From NCBI RefSeq assembly GCF_026340465.1, contig NZ_JAPEPC010000001.1:2111501-2175500 (forward strand): DNA of 64,000 bases, written 5' to 3'. The position numbers and the translations under genes are program-made. Of this stretch, positions 17,743 to 25,436 are shown one piece after another (the stretch's first letter is position 1; each line of letters opens with the position of its first letter). Under the pieces are notes generated by a model. It did no database searches, was not told the origin of the DNA, and worked only from the letters and a program-made list of their open reading frames with translations. The DNA comes from Streptomyces sp. NBC_01306. GTDB lineage: Bacteria; Actinomycetota; Actinomycetes; Streptomycetales; Streptomycetaceae.

Positions 17743-18063
17743 CGCGTGCCCCCGTCGTACGCCGGCGTGCAGGCCATCTCTAATCCCCAGGAAACCGCAG
17801 TCTGCATATGCCCGAGCGTACGCCTGACCCTTACTGAGCGAATACGTGTTTTCACAAAGAGGTACGCATCAAGCCACTCTGCAATTTCCATTGAGTACAC
17901 GGCGGAGCGCCAGGCACCGCCGGGGGCCCGCCCCGGGGCACACCACGGACACCCTTCAGTTACCCAAGAGAGCAGGCGCCGCAACGGATTCGGGCATGGC
18001 TCCGCCCAACTCCCGTTCAGGGAGCGGCATCCCCGGCCCTGCGGCGTCAACCGGTCCGGCGGA
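17743..18063. other. Intergenic region (321 bp)
   Basis: Lies between the 60-aa gene and the 3' end of the GntR gene. The stretch 17825-17900 is noticeably AT-richer than its surroundings and would hold the promoter for the minus-strand small gene. A 103-codon minus-strand frame exists but shows no recognisable protein or ribosome site. Confidence 0.4.
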
Positions 18064-18816
18064 TCACTTCACCGGCAGGTGGTACGCGATGCGGTAGCGG
18101 TCGGCCGGGACGACGATGTCCGCGGTCTCCACCGCACGCCCCGACGCGTAGTACGTACGGGAGATGACGACCACCACATGACCGGGCACCCCGCCGAGTG
18201 TCAGCAGTTCCTCGGCCAGACCGGGCCGGGCGCCGACCTCCTCGACGACGTTGTCCACGACGATGTCGATCGCGGCCATCCGTTCGACGACGCCGCAGCC
18301 GCCGAGCGGGCCCTCCTCGGGGAGCATCACCGGTGTGCGCCCGGTGATCCCCAGCGGCTCCCAGGAGGTGGACAGCATCATCGTTTCGCCTGCGTCGCGG
18401 TAGACGTACCGCGTGCGCATCACCCGCTCGCCCGGCGGGATGGCGAGCCGCAGTGCGATGTCGGTGTCCGCGACGTCCTGCTCGCTGCTGGACTCCCAGG
18501 TGCCGCGCACGCTCTCGTCGGCCTGCTCCTGACGGAACGGCGTCGCGCCCTCCGGCAGCCGGTAGCCGGAGCGGGCGATACGGCGCGGGACGAGCCGCTC
18601 CCGGACATACGTACCCGAACCGGAGCGGCCCTCGACCAGCCCCTCGGCCATCAGCACCTTGCGCGCTTCGAGAGCCACCGTGTCGGAGACCCCGTACTCC
18701 TCGCGGATGCGGGCCTGTGAGGGCAGTCTCGTGTGCGGTGGCAGCGAACCGTCGGTGATCTTCTGCCGAAGATCACTCGCGACGCGCAGATAGGCCGGCT
18801 GCTCACCGAAAGTCAC
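18064..18816 (-). CDS. GntR/HutC-family transcriptional regulator
   Basis: A 250-aa regulator. GTG at 18816 follows GGGGAG. Residues about 5-75 form the winged HTH (YLRVASDLRQKITDG, LPSQARIREEYGVS, RKVLMAEGLVE, GSGTYV). The rest is a UTRA ligand-binding domain (DIALRLAIPPGERVMRTRYVY). The upward extension of this frame runs through a hexanucleotide repeat (Arg-Ser repeat) and lacks a start signal. No obvious target operon lies alongside. Confidence 0.88.
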   Translation of the reverse strand: MTFGEQPAYLRVASDLRQKITDGSLPPHTRLPSQARIREEYGVSDTVALEARKVLMAEGLVEGRSGSGTYVRERLVPRRIARSGYRLPEGATPFRQEQADESVRGTWESSSEQDVADTDIALRLAIPPGERVMRTRYVYRDAGETMMLSTSWEPLGITGRTPVMLPEEGPLGGCGVVERMAAIDIVVDNVVEEVGARPGLAEELLTLGGVPGHVVVVISRTYYASGRAVETADIVVPADRYRIAYHLPVK

Positions 18817-19120
18817 TGGCCACTCCCCATGCAGGTTGACAGACCGCAACAGCGTGACAACCGTGGGTTGTTGGCCGCAAGCAGGGGCCAGGGTTTCACC
18901 CGAAGTGATGAAGGGTGCCCGGCGAAACCCTCCACCAGCACGACGGATGCGGCTGCGGCTGCGGCTGCGGCTGCGGCTGCGGCTGCGGCTGCGGCTGCGG
19001 CTGCGGCTGCGGCGCACGGCTCCCGGCCCCGGCTTCCGTACCGGGCGGGAAGAACAGCCGTGCGCCGCAACGGCGGTGAACGCCGGTGCGCCGTCACCGC
19101 GGCAGGTGAGCGGCAGGCGA
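18817..19120. other. Intergenic region (304 bp) with microsatellite
   Basis: Upstream space of the GntR gene; the 3' end of the isochorismatase-like gene lies on the far side. It contains the 66-bp hexamer tract at 18948-19013, about 130 bases before the GntR start. No gene is seen. Confidence 0.5.
18948..19013. repeat. (TGCGGC) x 11 hexanucleotide microsatellite
   Basis: Eleven uninterrupted copies of TGCGGC, 66 bp, in the upstream region of the GntR gene. Perfect repetition at this length is prone to slippage and could vary promoter spacing between strains. Confidence 0.95.
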
Positions 19121-19684
19121 TCAGCCGAGCAGCTTGATGACCGCGTCCGTGGTGTCCGTCTCGCCGAGGCGCGGGAAGATCCGCTCGACGGCGTTGCGGT
19201 GGGCCTCCGGGTCCATGTCGGTGACGGCGTCGGTGGCGACGGTCACGTGGTACCCGTGCTCCTGCGCCGAGCGGGCCGTCGACTCGACGCCGATGGCCGT
19301 GGCGATCCCGGCCAGGACGACCTGGGTGATGCCCCGGCGACGGAGCTGCATGTCGAGGTCGGTTCCGTAGAAGGCGCCCCAGGTCTGCTTGGTGACGACG
19401 ATGTCGCTGTCCTGCTGGTTCAGCTCGGGGACCAGATCGGCCCAGTCCGCCGGGGGCGTGCCCTGCCCGGCGGGCGACTCGTTACGGCCGGGCGCACCGC
19501 CCGTGACGCGTACGAGGACGACCGGCAGGTCGTGCGCGCGGAAGGCGTCGGCCAGCCGCGCGGCACGCTCGACGATCTCGGCGGCGGGGTGCGCGGTCGG
19601 CAGGCCGACGATGCCCTTCTGGAGATCGACGAGGATCAGCGCGGTCCGGGTGTCGAGGGTGGTGGCTGTCATGGAGTGGCTCAC
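19121..19684 (-). CDS. Isochorismatase-superfamily hydrolase-like protein
   Basis: A 187-aa cysteine-hydrolase-fold protein (ALILVDLQKGIVGL with the conserved Asp; VTKQTWGAFYGT with the conserved Lys). At the position of the nucleophilic Cys the sequence reads GIATAIGVES, so Gly replaces Cys. That rules out the usual nicotinamidase-type chemistry and leaves an isochorismatase-like or non-thiol mechanism. It starts with GTG overlapping the MFS stop, so it is the last gene of a marR-MFS-hydrolase operon. The substrate is unknown. Confidence 0.8.
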   Translation of the reverse strand: MSHSMTATTLDTRTALILVDLQKGIVGLPTAHPAAEIVERAARLADAFRAHDLPVVLVRVTGGAPGRNESPAGQGTPPADWADLVPELNQQDSDIVVTKQTWGAFYGTDLDMQLRRRGITQVVLAGIATAIGVESTARSAQEHGYHVTVATDAVTDMDPEAHRNAVERIFPRLGETDTTDAVIKLLG

Positions 19685-21252
19685 TTTCGGTTACGGGCAC
19701 GGAGCGCCCGGTCGGAGACGGTCAGTGCGACGAGCACCAGACCGAGGACAACGGAGACGGCGGCCATCAGGTGCAGTCCGCCGTCGCTCGCCCGCTGCCC
19801 GTAGGCGAGGGCGATGAGGCTGGAGGCCGTGATGGCGCCGATGTACTGGGCGGTCCGCTGGAGGCCGGCGGCCGAGCCGACGGCGTCGGCGGGTGCGTAC
19901 TGATAGACGGCGGCCTGGTTACTGGTGCCGATCAGCCCCTGCGGGATGCCGAAGCAGGCGCCGGTGAGTAGCAGTACGGCGACCGGGGTGGCGCCGGTGG
20001 CGAGGATCAGCAGGGCGCTGCCCGCCGTGACCAGGACGGCGGCGGTGACGAGCGGGGCCCGGATCCCCTTCGTACGGGCTCCGAGCAGCGAACACACCAG
20101 CGCGGCCACCGACATGGGAAGCATCAGCAGACCGGTGTGCAGGGAGGAGAAGCCGCGGCCCTCCTCCAGCCACTGGGTGAATCCGTACATCACGCAGTAG
20201 ATGACGAGATAGCTCAGACCGTGGCGGAGGTAGGTGCGGGCGAGTGCGTGGTTGCGGCCGAGCATCCGCAGATCGATGAAGGGGTTCGGGCACCGCAGCT
20301 GCCACCGGGTGAGGGCGGCGGCGAGGACGGCGACGGGGCCGAGCAGCCACCACACCGGGTGGGCCAGGTCGAGGAGGAAGAAGACCAGGGCGGTGAGGGT
20401 GCCGGTGAAGAGCACGATGCCGAGCGGGTCGAGCCCGGCGGGTTCGCGCGTCGCGCGGTCGCCGGTGCCCGCGACCGCCCGCCGGCCGTCGTCCTTCGGG
20501 ATCCACCACATGGCACAGACGAAGGCGACGAACGCGAGCGGCACATTGACGGCGAAGATCGCCCGCCAGCCCCAGGTCGCGACGAGCAGCCCGCCGAGGG
20601 TGGGACCGACCGCCGCGCTGCCGAGCGCGGCGAAGGAGAGGCGGCCCAGGACGGTACGGGGGGTCGGGCGTCCGAGCCTGCGGGACTCGGAACGCAGTAC
20701 GGCCATGGCAGCCGGATAGGCGGCGGACGTGCCGATTCCGAGGAGCAGCCGGGAGGCGATCAGCCAGCCGAAGCCGGGCGCGAAAGCACCGACGAGCCCG
20801 GAGGCGGCCACGACGGCCAGCCCGGCGAGGAACACCCGGCGCGGGCCGATCGAATCGGCGAGCCTGCCGAGCACGGGCTGGGCGACGGCGCTGGCCAGGT
20901 AGAGCACGGACACCAGCCAGACGGTGCTGGATGCGCCGATCCCGAAGTGGTGGCCGATCGACACCAGGGCGGTGGAGATCATGGTGGTGTTGAGCGGATT
21001 GAGCAACGAGCCGAGCAGCAGGGGGGCGGTGAGGCGGCCCCCGAACCCGGCGTCGGCGGCCGACCCGGTGGCGGGGACCGGCCCGGTGGCTCGACGGGTG
21101 TCCGTGTCCGCGCCGGTGACTGCGTCCGTGCCTATGTGCGCATCGCCTGTGCCCGCATCGCCTGTGTCCGTGTCCGTGTCCGTGTCCGTGTCCGTGTCCG
21201 TGTCCGTGTCCGTGTCCGTGTCCGTGTCCGCGTCCATGTCCGCATCCGTCAC
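19681..21252 (-). CDS. MFS transporter (DHA2/EmrB-like) with Asp-Thr repeat N-terminus
   Basis: A 523-aa drug-efflux-type major facilitator, with 14 hydrophobic segments expected. It starts with GTG overlapping the marR stop. The first 60 residues are an unusual extension in which (GTGTCC)n on the plus strand encodes Asp-Thr dipeptides, giving a disordered acidic tail before the first membrane helix (APLLLGSLLNPLNTTMIS). Transport motifs include LGRLADSIGPRR. The flanking MarR repressor probably senses the exported compound. Confidence 0.85.
   Translation of the reverse strand: MTDADMDADTDTDTDTDTDTDTDTDTDTDTGDAGTGDAHIGTDAVTGADTDTRRATGPVPATGSAADAGFGGRLTAPLLLGSLLNPLNTTMISTALVSIGHHFGIGASSTVWLVSVLYLASAVAQPVLGRLADSIGPRRVFLAGLAVVAASGLVGAFAPGFGWLIASRLLLGIGTSAAYPAAMAVLRSESRRLGRPTPRTVLGRLSFAALGSAAVGPTLGGLLVATWGWRAIFAVNVPLAFVAFVCAMWWIPKDDGRRAVAGTGDRATREPAGLDPLGIVLFTGTLTALVFFLLDLAHPVWWLLGPVAVLAAALTRWQLRCPNPFIDLRMLGRNHALARTYLRHGLSYLVIYCVMYGFTQWLEEGRGFSSLHTGLLMLPMSVAALVCSLLGARTKGIRAPLVTAAVLVTAGSALLILATGATPVAVLLLTGACFGIPQGLIGTSNQAAVYQYAPADAVGSAAGLQRTAQYIGAITASSLIALAYGQRASDGGLHLMAAVSVVLGLVLVALTVSDRALRARNRK
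21164..21229. repeat. (GTGTCC) x 11 hexanucleotide microsatellite in the MFS gene
   Basis: Eleven perfect GTGTCC copies (66 bp), followed by degenerate units (GCGTCC, ATGTCC, GCATCC) to about 21247. Read on the minus strand it encodes alternating Asp and Thr in the cytoplasmic N-terminus. Changes by whole units keep the frame, so the tail length may differ among strains. Confidence 0.95.
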
Positions 21253-21692
21253 CTCTGCACCAGCCGTTCGAGCAGCGCGACGGCGTCGGTGAGCGTGCGT
21301 CGCTCTGCCGAGTCCAGTTCGTCGCTGATGGCGAGCGCGAGCCAGCCCTGCTTGTCGGCGCGTACGCCTTCGAGCGTGCGGCGGCCGAGATGGGTGAGCG
21401 ACATGACGGACTGCCGTCCGTCCCTCGGGTCGGGGGCGCGCCCCACCAGTTCCCGGGCCTCCAGGGCGGCGACGGTCAGTCGCATGGACTGCGGCCTGAC
21501 CAGTTCGGCGCGCGCCAGTGCGGCCGTGGTCATCGGCCCCTCCCGGTCCAGCAGGGAGAGGGCCGACCGCTGCGAGTGCGTCAGCTCAAGCCCGGGCGAC
21601 GTCTGCCGCAGCCGCCGTGCGACGTGCCCGAGAACGACCGCGAGCTCGGCTGCGATCTGCTCGGGACTGGGGTCGTCGTGGGAGGTGGCCAT
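21249..21692 (-). CDS. MarR-family transcriptional regulator
   Basis: A 147-aa winged-helix dimeric repressor (LTHSQRSALSLLDREGPMT, LVRPQSMRLTVAALEARELV, then RDGRQSVMSLTHLG). The ATG at 21692 is chosen over a 26-residue extension with no signal. The stop overlaps the MFS start (GTGA). The upstream gap holds the palindrome CTTGCAAG (21722-21729), and the near-repeats GGTAGACAGGTAG lie just before it; either could be its operator. Confidence 0.85.
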   Translation of the reverse strand: MATSHDDPSPEQIAAELAVVLGHVARRLRQTSPGLELTHSQRSALSLLDREGPMTTAALARAELVRPQSMRLTVAALEARELVGRAPDPRDGRQSVMSLTHLGRRTLEGVRADKQGWLALAISDELDSAERRTLTDAVALLERLVQR

Positions 21693-21736
21693 GGCATCAC
21701 CGTAAAAGGTAGACAGGTAGCCTTGCAAGTTTCCCT

Positions 21737-21792
21737 GCCCATCTACTTCTGCCCATCTACTTCTGTCCACCTACTTCTGTCCACCTCCGCGC
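21737..21792. repeat. Four 14-bp direct repeats between marR and the YkvA-like gene
   Basis: GCCCATCTACTTCT occurs at 21737-21750 and 21751-21764, then GTCCACCTACTTCT at 21765-21778 and a decayed fourth unit at 21779-21792. They lie in the divergent promoter gap. They could be phased binding sites or a slippage product. Confidence 0.85.
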
Positions 21793-21847
21793 CCACCGCA
21801 GCACCCGCATCAGCGTGGCGTTCCGGCCGCCGGGTAGCCGTACCCCC

Positions 21848-22180
21848 ATGGACTTCCACTCGAAGGCGCTGCTGGCACTCGTCGCGCTCGTACTCCTGGC
21901 AACGCTGGCAGTCACGGTCGTCCTCGCCGTACGCCTGTTCCGCGCCCGGCGCTTCCTGCGCGACGCGGGCATCCCCCTCCAGAACAAGCTCGCCTTCTGG
22001 GGTGCGCTGATCTACACCATCAGCCCGGTGGACCTGCTCCCCGATCCGGTCTACCTGGACGACATCGGCGTCCTGCTGTTCGCGCTGCACTCACTGGAGC
22101 GGGCGGCCCGCCGGGGAGTGCAGCGGAAGCCCGGACACCCGGCTGGAGAATTCGGCCCGGCAGGGCCGCAGGCCCCGTAA
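21848..22180 (+). CDS. DUF1232 (YkvA-like) membrane protein
   Basis: A 110-aa protein with an N-terminal membrane helix (LLALVALVLLATLAVTVVLAV) and the DUF1232 core WGALIYTISPVDLLPD followed by DDIGVLLFAL. It is small, of unknown function, and widely distributed in Streptomyces. The ATG at 21848 lacks a strong ribosome site; a GTG 33 bases upstream is possible. Confidence 0.75.
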   Translation: MDFHSKALLALVALVLLATLAVTVVLAVRLFRARRFLRDAGIPLQNKLAFWGALIYTISPVDLLPDPVYLDDIGVLLFALHSLERAARRGVQRKPGHPAGEFGPAGPQAP

Positions 22181-22230
22181 CCGAACGACGGCCGGGCCTT
22201 CGCGGCTCCTCGCCACCTGCAAGGGATCTC

Positions 22231-22848
22231 ATGGCCGACGGACAGCATGACCGCTACGGTTGGAGCATGACCGCGCTCCCCGACTGGATGCTCCCGCCTC
22301 GCGCCGAGGGCTGGTATGCGGAGGACCTGGACCGGCTGCCGGAAGCACCACGCCACACCGAGCTGATCGACGGAGCGCTCGTCTTCCTGATGTCCCCCCA
22401 GCGGTCGTGGCACGGCCGCGTCGTCACTGGCCTGACCGCGGCGCTGATGCAGCAGGCACCGGACGGTATCGAGGTCGAGCGGGAGATGACGATCCGCCTG
22501 GACGCGCGCAACCGCCCCGAGCCGGACCTTCTGCTGACCAGCGCTCCGTACGATCCGGACCGGACGTGGTACGCACCGGCGGATGTACTGCTCGTGGTCG
22601 AAGTCGTGTCACCCGAGTCCGCCCACCGCGATCGCACGGTCAAGCTGCGCAAGTACGCCGAGGCCGGGATCGGACACTACTGGCGCGTCGAGGACGAGAG
22701 TTCCGCCCCCGTCGCGCACGTATACGAGTTGGATGGTCCGACCGGGACATACGTCCCGGCCGGAATCGTACGTGGCGTACTGAGGCGGACGGTGCCCGTC
22801 GACGTCAAGATCGACCTGGACCGTCTCGCACCCGGCAGAAAGTTCTGA
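22231..22848 (+). CDS. Uma2-family (DUF820) putative nuclease
   Basis: A 205-aa protein of the PD-(D/E)XK-like Uma2 family. Visible core: HTELIDGALVFLMSP, RPEPDLLLTSAP, LLVVEVVSPESAHRDRTVK and KYAEAGIGHYWRVE, giving the acidic and Lys positions of the fold. The ATG at 22231 has AAGGGA before it; the internal ATG at 22267 is the usual family start and is an alternative. Uma2 genes are highly multiplied in Streptomyces, and their biological role is unsettled. Confidence 0.85.
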   Translation: MADGQHDRYGWSMTALPDWMLPPRAEGWYAEDLDRLPEAPRHTELIDGALVFLMSPQRSWHGRVVTGLTAALMQQAPDGIEVEREMTIRLDARNRPEPDLLLTSAPYDPDRTWYAPADVLLVVEVVSPESAHRDRTVKLRKYAEAGIGHYWRVEDESSAPVAHVYELDGPTGTYVPAGIVRGVLRRTVPVDVKIDLDRLAPGRKF

Positions 22849-23383
22849 CTTCACCTGACTCCAGGGGACGTTGGACACCGCAGACTCCGCTGATCTGTCG
22901 GGGCGGGGGTCGCGGTAGCGCGTCACGGCGGGGGACGACGGGTTCGAGGCCATCGGCGCAGGCGCGCGGCACACGGGGCGCGGCACACCCGGTGCAAGCG
23001 GCGTCGGGTGCAGGCGCGTCGGGAATCCCGCCGGGCGGAATTCGACCGCTGGAAAGGGTATCCGGGCGCGACATCGGGAGATTATGCTCGCGCAGTATCG
23101 CAGGCCCGATTGCGGCCGTCCCAGGGGGGATTCAACGCGTGCGCGATCCCATTTTCCCGTTCCTGCTCGCCAGCAGACCGACGCAGCACGAACGGGTTTT
23201 CGCGCCGACGCTGTGAGACTCGGTACCGGAAATGGACTTCCGGATACTTCCCTCCCTTTCTCCGAATACGGAACAGCGATATCGGCAATGTCCGGATCGA
23301 TCCGGCCAGTCCGATCGGTCCGATCGGTCCGATCGGCACCAGCCGCCAGTCCCGACAGATTCGACTAAGTGAGGACGAACTCG
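22849..23383. other. Intergenic region (535 bp) upstream of the methylesterase
   Basis: No gene is seen. The right half is less GC-rich and carries a run of palindromes at 23292-23336 (described separately), about 50-90 bases before the start codon, plus a degenerate stretch at 23040-23240 that may be the promoter. This gap is the likely left border of the biosynthetic cluster. Confidence 0.5.
23292..23336. promoter_or_regulatory. Palindrome array upstream of the stnA-like gene
   Basis: A perfect 14-bp palindrome CCGGATCGATCCGG (23292-23305) is followed by three CCGATCGG palindromes at 9-bp intervals (23311-23318, 23320-23327, 23329-23336). Regular spacing and symmetry suggest repeated operator sites for a small dimeric regulator, though simple slippage of TCCGATCGG could also explain the triplet. 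Confidence 0.5.
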
Positions 23384-24439
23384 ATGAAGAAGCGGACGGT
23401 CTCCGCATTACGGCGCGTCGCGGCGCTATCTGCCGCGGTGACGCTTCTCTCGATCGGCGTGGCGGGTTCCGCTCCCGCCTCCGAACCCACCGCCCCCAAC
23501 TGCCAGGCCACTACCGTCGACGTCCCGCTGGGCTCGGGCACCGGGCAGATGTGGGGCGAGCTGTGCCGTCCGGCCGGGACGTCACCGAGCACCGTGGTGA
23601 CGATGGTGCACGGCGCCACCTACAACCACAACTACTGGGATTTCCCTTATAAGCCGGACACCTACTCGTTCAGCCGGATGCTGAACCGGGCCGGGTACGC
23701 CACCTTCGTCGTCGACCGGCTCGGCGCCGGCAAGAGCACCGTCCCGCCGAGCTCCGAGTTGAACCTGACCGTCGAGGCCGGCCAAATGCACAAGGTCGTA
23801 CAGGACTTGCGGGCCGGCCGAATAGGCGGAACCGGCTTCAGCAAGGTGGTGATGGGCGGCTACTCCCTCGGCTCCGCGGTGTCGGAGATCGAGGCATCCA
23901 CGTTCCACGACGTCGACGCGTTGCTGGTCACCGCCCTGGGCCACTACAACAACCCGGCGGGCACGCAGGCGATCATCGAGAACGGCCAGGACCCGAACAC
24001 CGACCCGGTGACCGGTGGACGGCACCAGTACGACGCGGGCTACGCCACCACCAAGCCGGGCAGCCGCAAGACCATCTTCTACGCCGACCAGCCGATGGAC
24101 GCGGGTGTGCTCGCCACGGACGAACTCACCAAGGACGCCAACGTCTTCGGTGAGGCGGGCGACCCGCTCATCTTGGATCCTTCGGTCAGCAAGGCGATCA
24201 ACGTCCCGGTCATGTTCGCCCTCGGCGACCACGACCCGCTGATGTGCGGTGCCGGCTACGAGGACTGCACGTCGACGGCGGCTCTGCGCGCCCAGGAGGC
24301 GCCGTTCTGGAGCTCCGCGCCCAGCTTCGACGCACTGCTGCTCCCGCACTCCGGACACGGCCTGAACCTGGTGCCGAACACCGGCGTCTACCAGGCGGCG
24401 GCCAGGTCCTGGCTGGACCGAGTCGTCGGACACGGCTGA
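23384..24439 (+). CDS. stnA: Secreted alpha/beta-hydrolase, streptonigrin methylesterase (StnA)-like
   Basis: A 351-aa hydrolase. The ATG at 23384 lies about 9 bases after GAGG and starts a Sec signal peptide cleaved near APA-SEP. The nucleophile elbow is GGYSLGS (Ser161), the acid is probably Asp284 (GDHDP) and the base His325 (HSGHG). StnA in the known streptonigrin pathway removes the methyl group put on cryptically by StnF2, releasing the free acid. The signal peptide here suggests the last step is extracytoplasmic, so the less active ester would be carried to the membrane. The neighbouring Rieske genes fit. Family is firm; the StnA assignment rests on cluster context and triad spacing. 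Confidence 0.75.
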   Translation: MKKRTVSALRRVAALSAAVTLLSIGVAGSAPASEPTAPNCQATTVDVPLGSGTGQMWGELCRPAGTSPSTVVTMVHGATYNHNYWDFPYKPDTYSFSRMLNRAGYATFVVDRLGAGKSTVPPSSELNLTVEAGQMHKVVQDLRAGRIGGTGFSKVVMGGYSLGSAVSEIEASTFHDVDALLVTALGHYNNPAGTQAIIENGQDPNTDPVTGGRHQYDAGYATTKPGSRKTIFYADQPMDAGVLATDELTKDANVFGEAGDPLILDPSVSKAINVPVMFALGDHDPLMCGAGYEDCTSTAALRAQEAPFWSSAPSFDALLLPHSGHGLNLVPNTGVYQAAARSWLDRVVGHG

Positions 24440-24481
24440 CAGCCGGCCGGCTCCCGGAGCGCACGGGAAGCCCGCACTGAA

Positions 24482-24533
24482 CCGAAGCCCCCGGTCGGCC
24501 GTGCCCCGAGGCGCGGCGGACCGGGGGCTTCGG
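24482..24533. terminator. Long hairpin behind the methylesterase
   Basis: CCGAAGCCCCCGGTC (24482-24496) pairs perfectly with GACCGGGGGCTTCGG (24519-24533) over 15 bp around a 22-nt loop, 40 bases past the stop. Flanking CCGCAC/GTGCGG can extend it. Confidence 0.75.
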
Positions 24534-24547
24534 TGCGGGCCCGTGCC

Positions 24548-24603
24548 GGACGTACGAGTGCCCGATGGCCCTGGTAGGGGCGCCATCGGGCACGCGTACG
24601 TCC
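24548..24603. terminator. Second long hairpin between stnA-like and ferredoxin genes
   Basis: Two 22-nt arms (24548-24569 and 24582-24603; GGACGTAC..GTGCCCGATGGC) pair with a single mismatch around a 12-nt loop. It lies 40 bases beyond the minus-strand ferredoxin stop and only 14 bases after the preceding hairpin, so each convergent unit has its own stem. Confidence 0.75.
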
Positions 24604-24642
24604 GCCGGCTTCGAGCGAAGCTCAGGCAGCGGGGTCACCCGC

Positions 24643-24912
24643 TCAACCGGCCGGCCCGTCTCCGTCCGGGTCCGGCGGTCCGTCCTTGAACAGGAACACC
24701 GCGTTGGCCGGGCAGACCCGCGCCGCTTCGCGTACGGAGTCGGCCAGTTCGGGTCCGGGCCGGGGCCGCAGCACCTCGGCGACCTCCGCGACGTCGCTCA
24801 TCCGGAAGACCTCGGGAGCGGCATCCACACAGTGGCCGTACCCCGCGCAACGGGTCAGGTCCACCTCGACGCGCGCCACCCGTCGCTGCCCGCCCTCCCG
24901 GCGCAGCGGCAT
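24643..24912 (-). CDS. Ferredoxin, [3Fe-4S] type, of the Rieske oxygenase system
   Basis: An 89-aa ferredoxin with the single-cluster pattern RCAGYGHCVDAAPEVF and, later, ARVCPANAVF: three Cys ligands with a Tyr/His pair where a fourth Cys would be, as in P450-type [3Fe-4S] ferredoxins. It should deliver electrons from the reductase at 51745-52542 to the dioxygenase. Its ATG overlaps the stop of the beta-subunit gene (TGATG), so the three genes form one translationally coupled operon read leftward. Confidence 0.85.
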   Translation of the reverse strand: MPLRREGGQRRVARVEVDLTRCAGYGHCVDAAPEVFRMSDVAEVAEVLRPRPGPELADSVREAARVCPANAVFLFKDGPPDPDGDGPAG

Positions 24913-25436
24913 CAGAGCAGCACGCCCATGTTGCCGGGCAGGGTCTCGGCGTCGAGGACGACGCGGTGCTCGACGAAGCGGAGCCCGCTGTCCGTCCGCG
25001 TGAGGAGGTCGTCGTAGCGACCGCAGACGTGGAAGCGGGACATTTCGATGCGGTCGGTGACGTACAGGACGACATACGCCTCGGCCTTGATCCGGCCGTC
25101 CTCGGTCTCCCGGGCGCGCACGTTGGTGACGGTGTGCAGGGTCCGGGTCGGGTTGTGGCGCAGATAGCCGTTCATGTAGGCGGCGCGCTCCTTCAGAGCG
25201 CCCAGGCCCCGGTCGGTGTACCACCACATGCCGGTCGTCGAGACATTGTTGTGCGTGCCGACGGCGTACAGCCCGGTGCCGAGGAACAGGCCGACCCAGT
25301 CATTGGGGCGTTTGTCGTCCATCGTCAGGGCGTAGGACACGTAATGGTCCTCGACCTCGCTGCGCAGGCCGGGTGGGGTCGTGACCACTGTGGACATAGC
25401 GGCGTCGTGCCTTCCTTCCGTCGTCCGGCTGCTCAC
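24912..25436 (-). CDS. stnB2: Aromatic-ring dioxygenase small (beta) subunit, StnB2-like
   Basis: A 174-aa SnoaL/NTF2-fold beta subunit (DHYVSYALTMDDKRPNDWVG, YDDLLTRT, RVVLDAETLPGNMGVLL) that packs in the alpha3beta3 hexamer and shapes the oxygenase. A GTG at 25436 overlapping the alpha-subunit stop is taken as start; an ATG at 25397 would give a tidier N-terminus but has its GGAAGG site too far upstream. In streptonigrin biosynthesis StnB1/StnB2 oxidatively cleave the indole N-C bond of lavendamycin methyl ester; assignment here is by family and context. Confidence 0.8.
   Translation of the reverse strand: MSSRTTEGRHDAAMSTVVTTPPGLRSEVEDHYVSYALTMDDKRPNDWVGLFLGTGLYAVGTHNNVSTTGMWWYTDRGLGALKERAAYMNGYLRHNPTRTLHTVTNVRARETEDGRIKAEAYVVLYVTDRIEMSRFHVCGRYDDLLTRTDSGLRFVEHRVVLDAETLPGNMGVLL

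Noticed and set aside
17739..18050. 103-codon minus-strand frame between the 60-aa gene and gntR
   Set aside because: No ribosome site, no recognisable domain, atypical composition, and it overlaps the start of the better-supported 60-aa gene.
18817..19017. Longer GntR protein with an Arg-Ser repeat N-terminus
   Set aside because: The extension is the translated microsatellite with no start signal; the GTG at 18816 has a proper Shine-Dalgarno sequence and begins directly before the HTH domain.
18948..21229. CRISPR array or satellite
   Set aside because: The repeats are uninterrupted 6-mers without spacers, one of them in frame in a gene; no cas genes are present.
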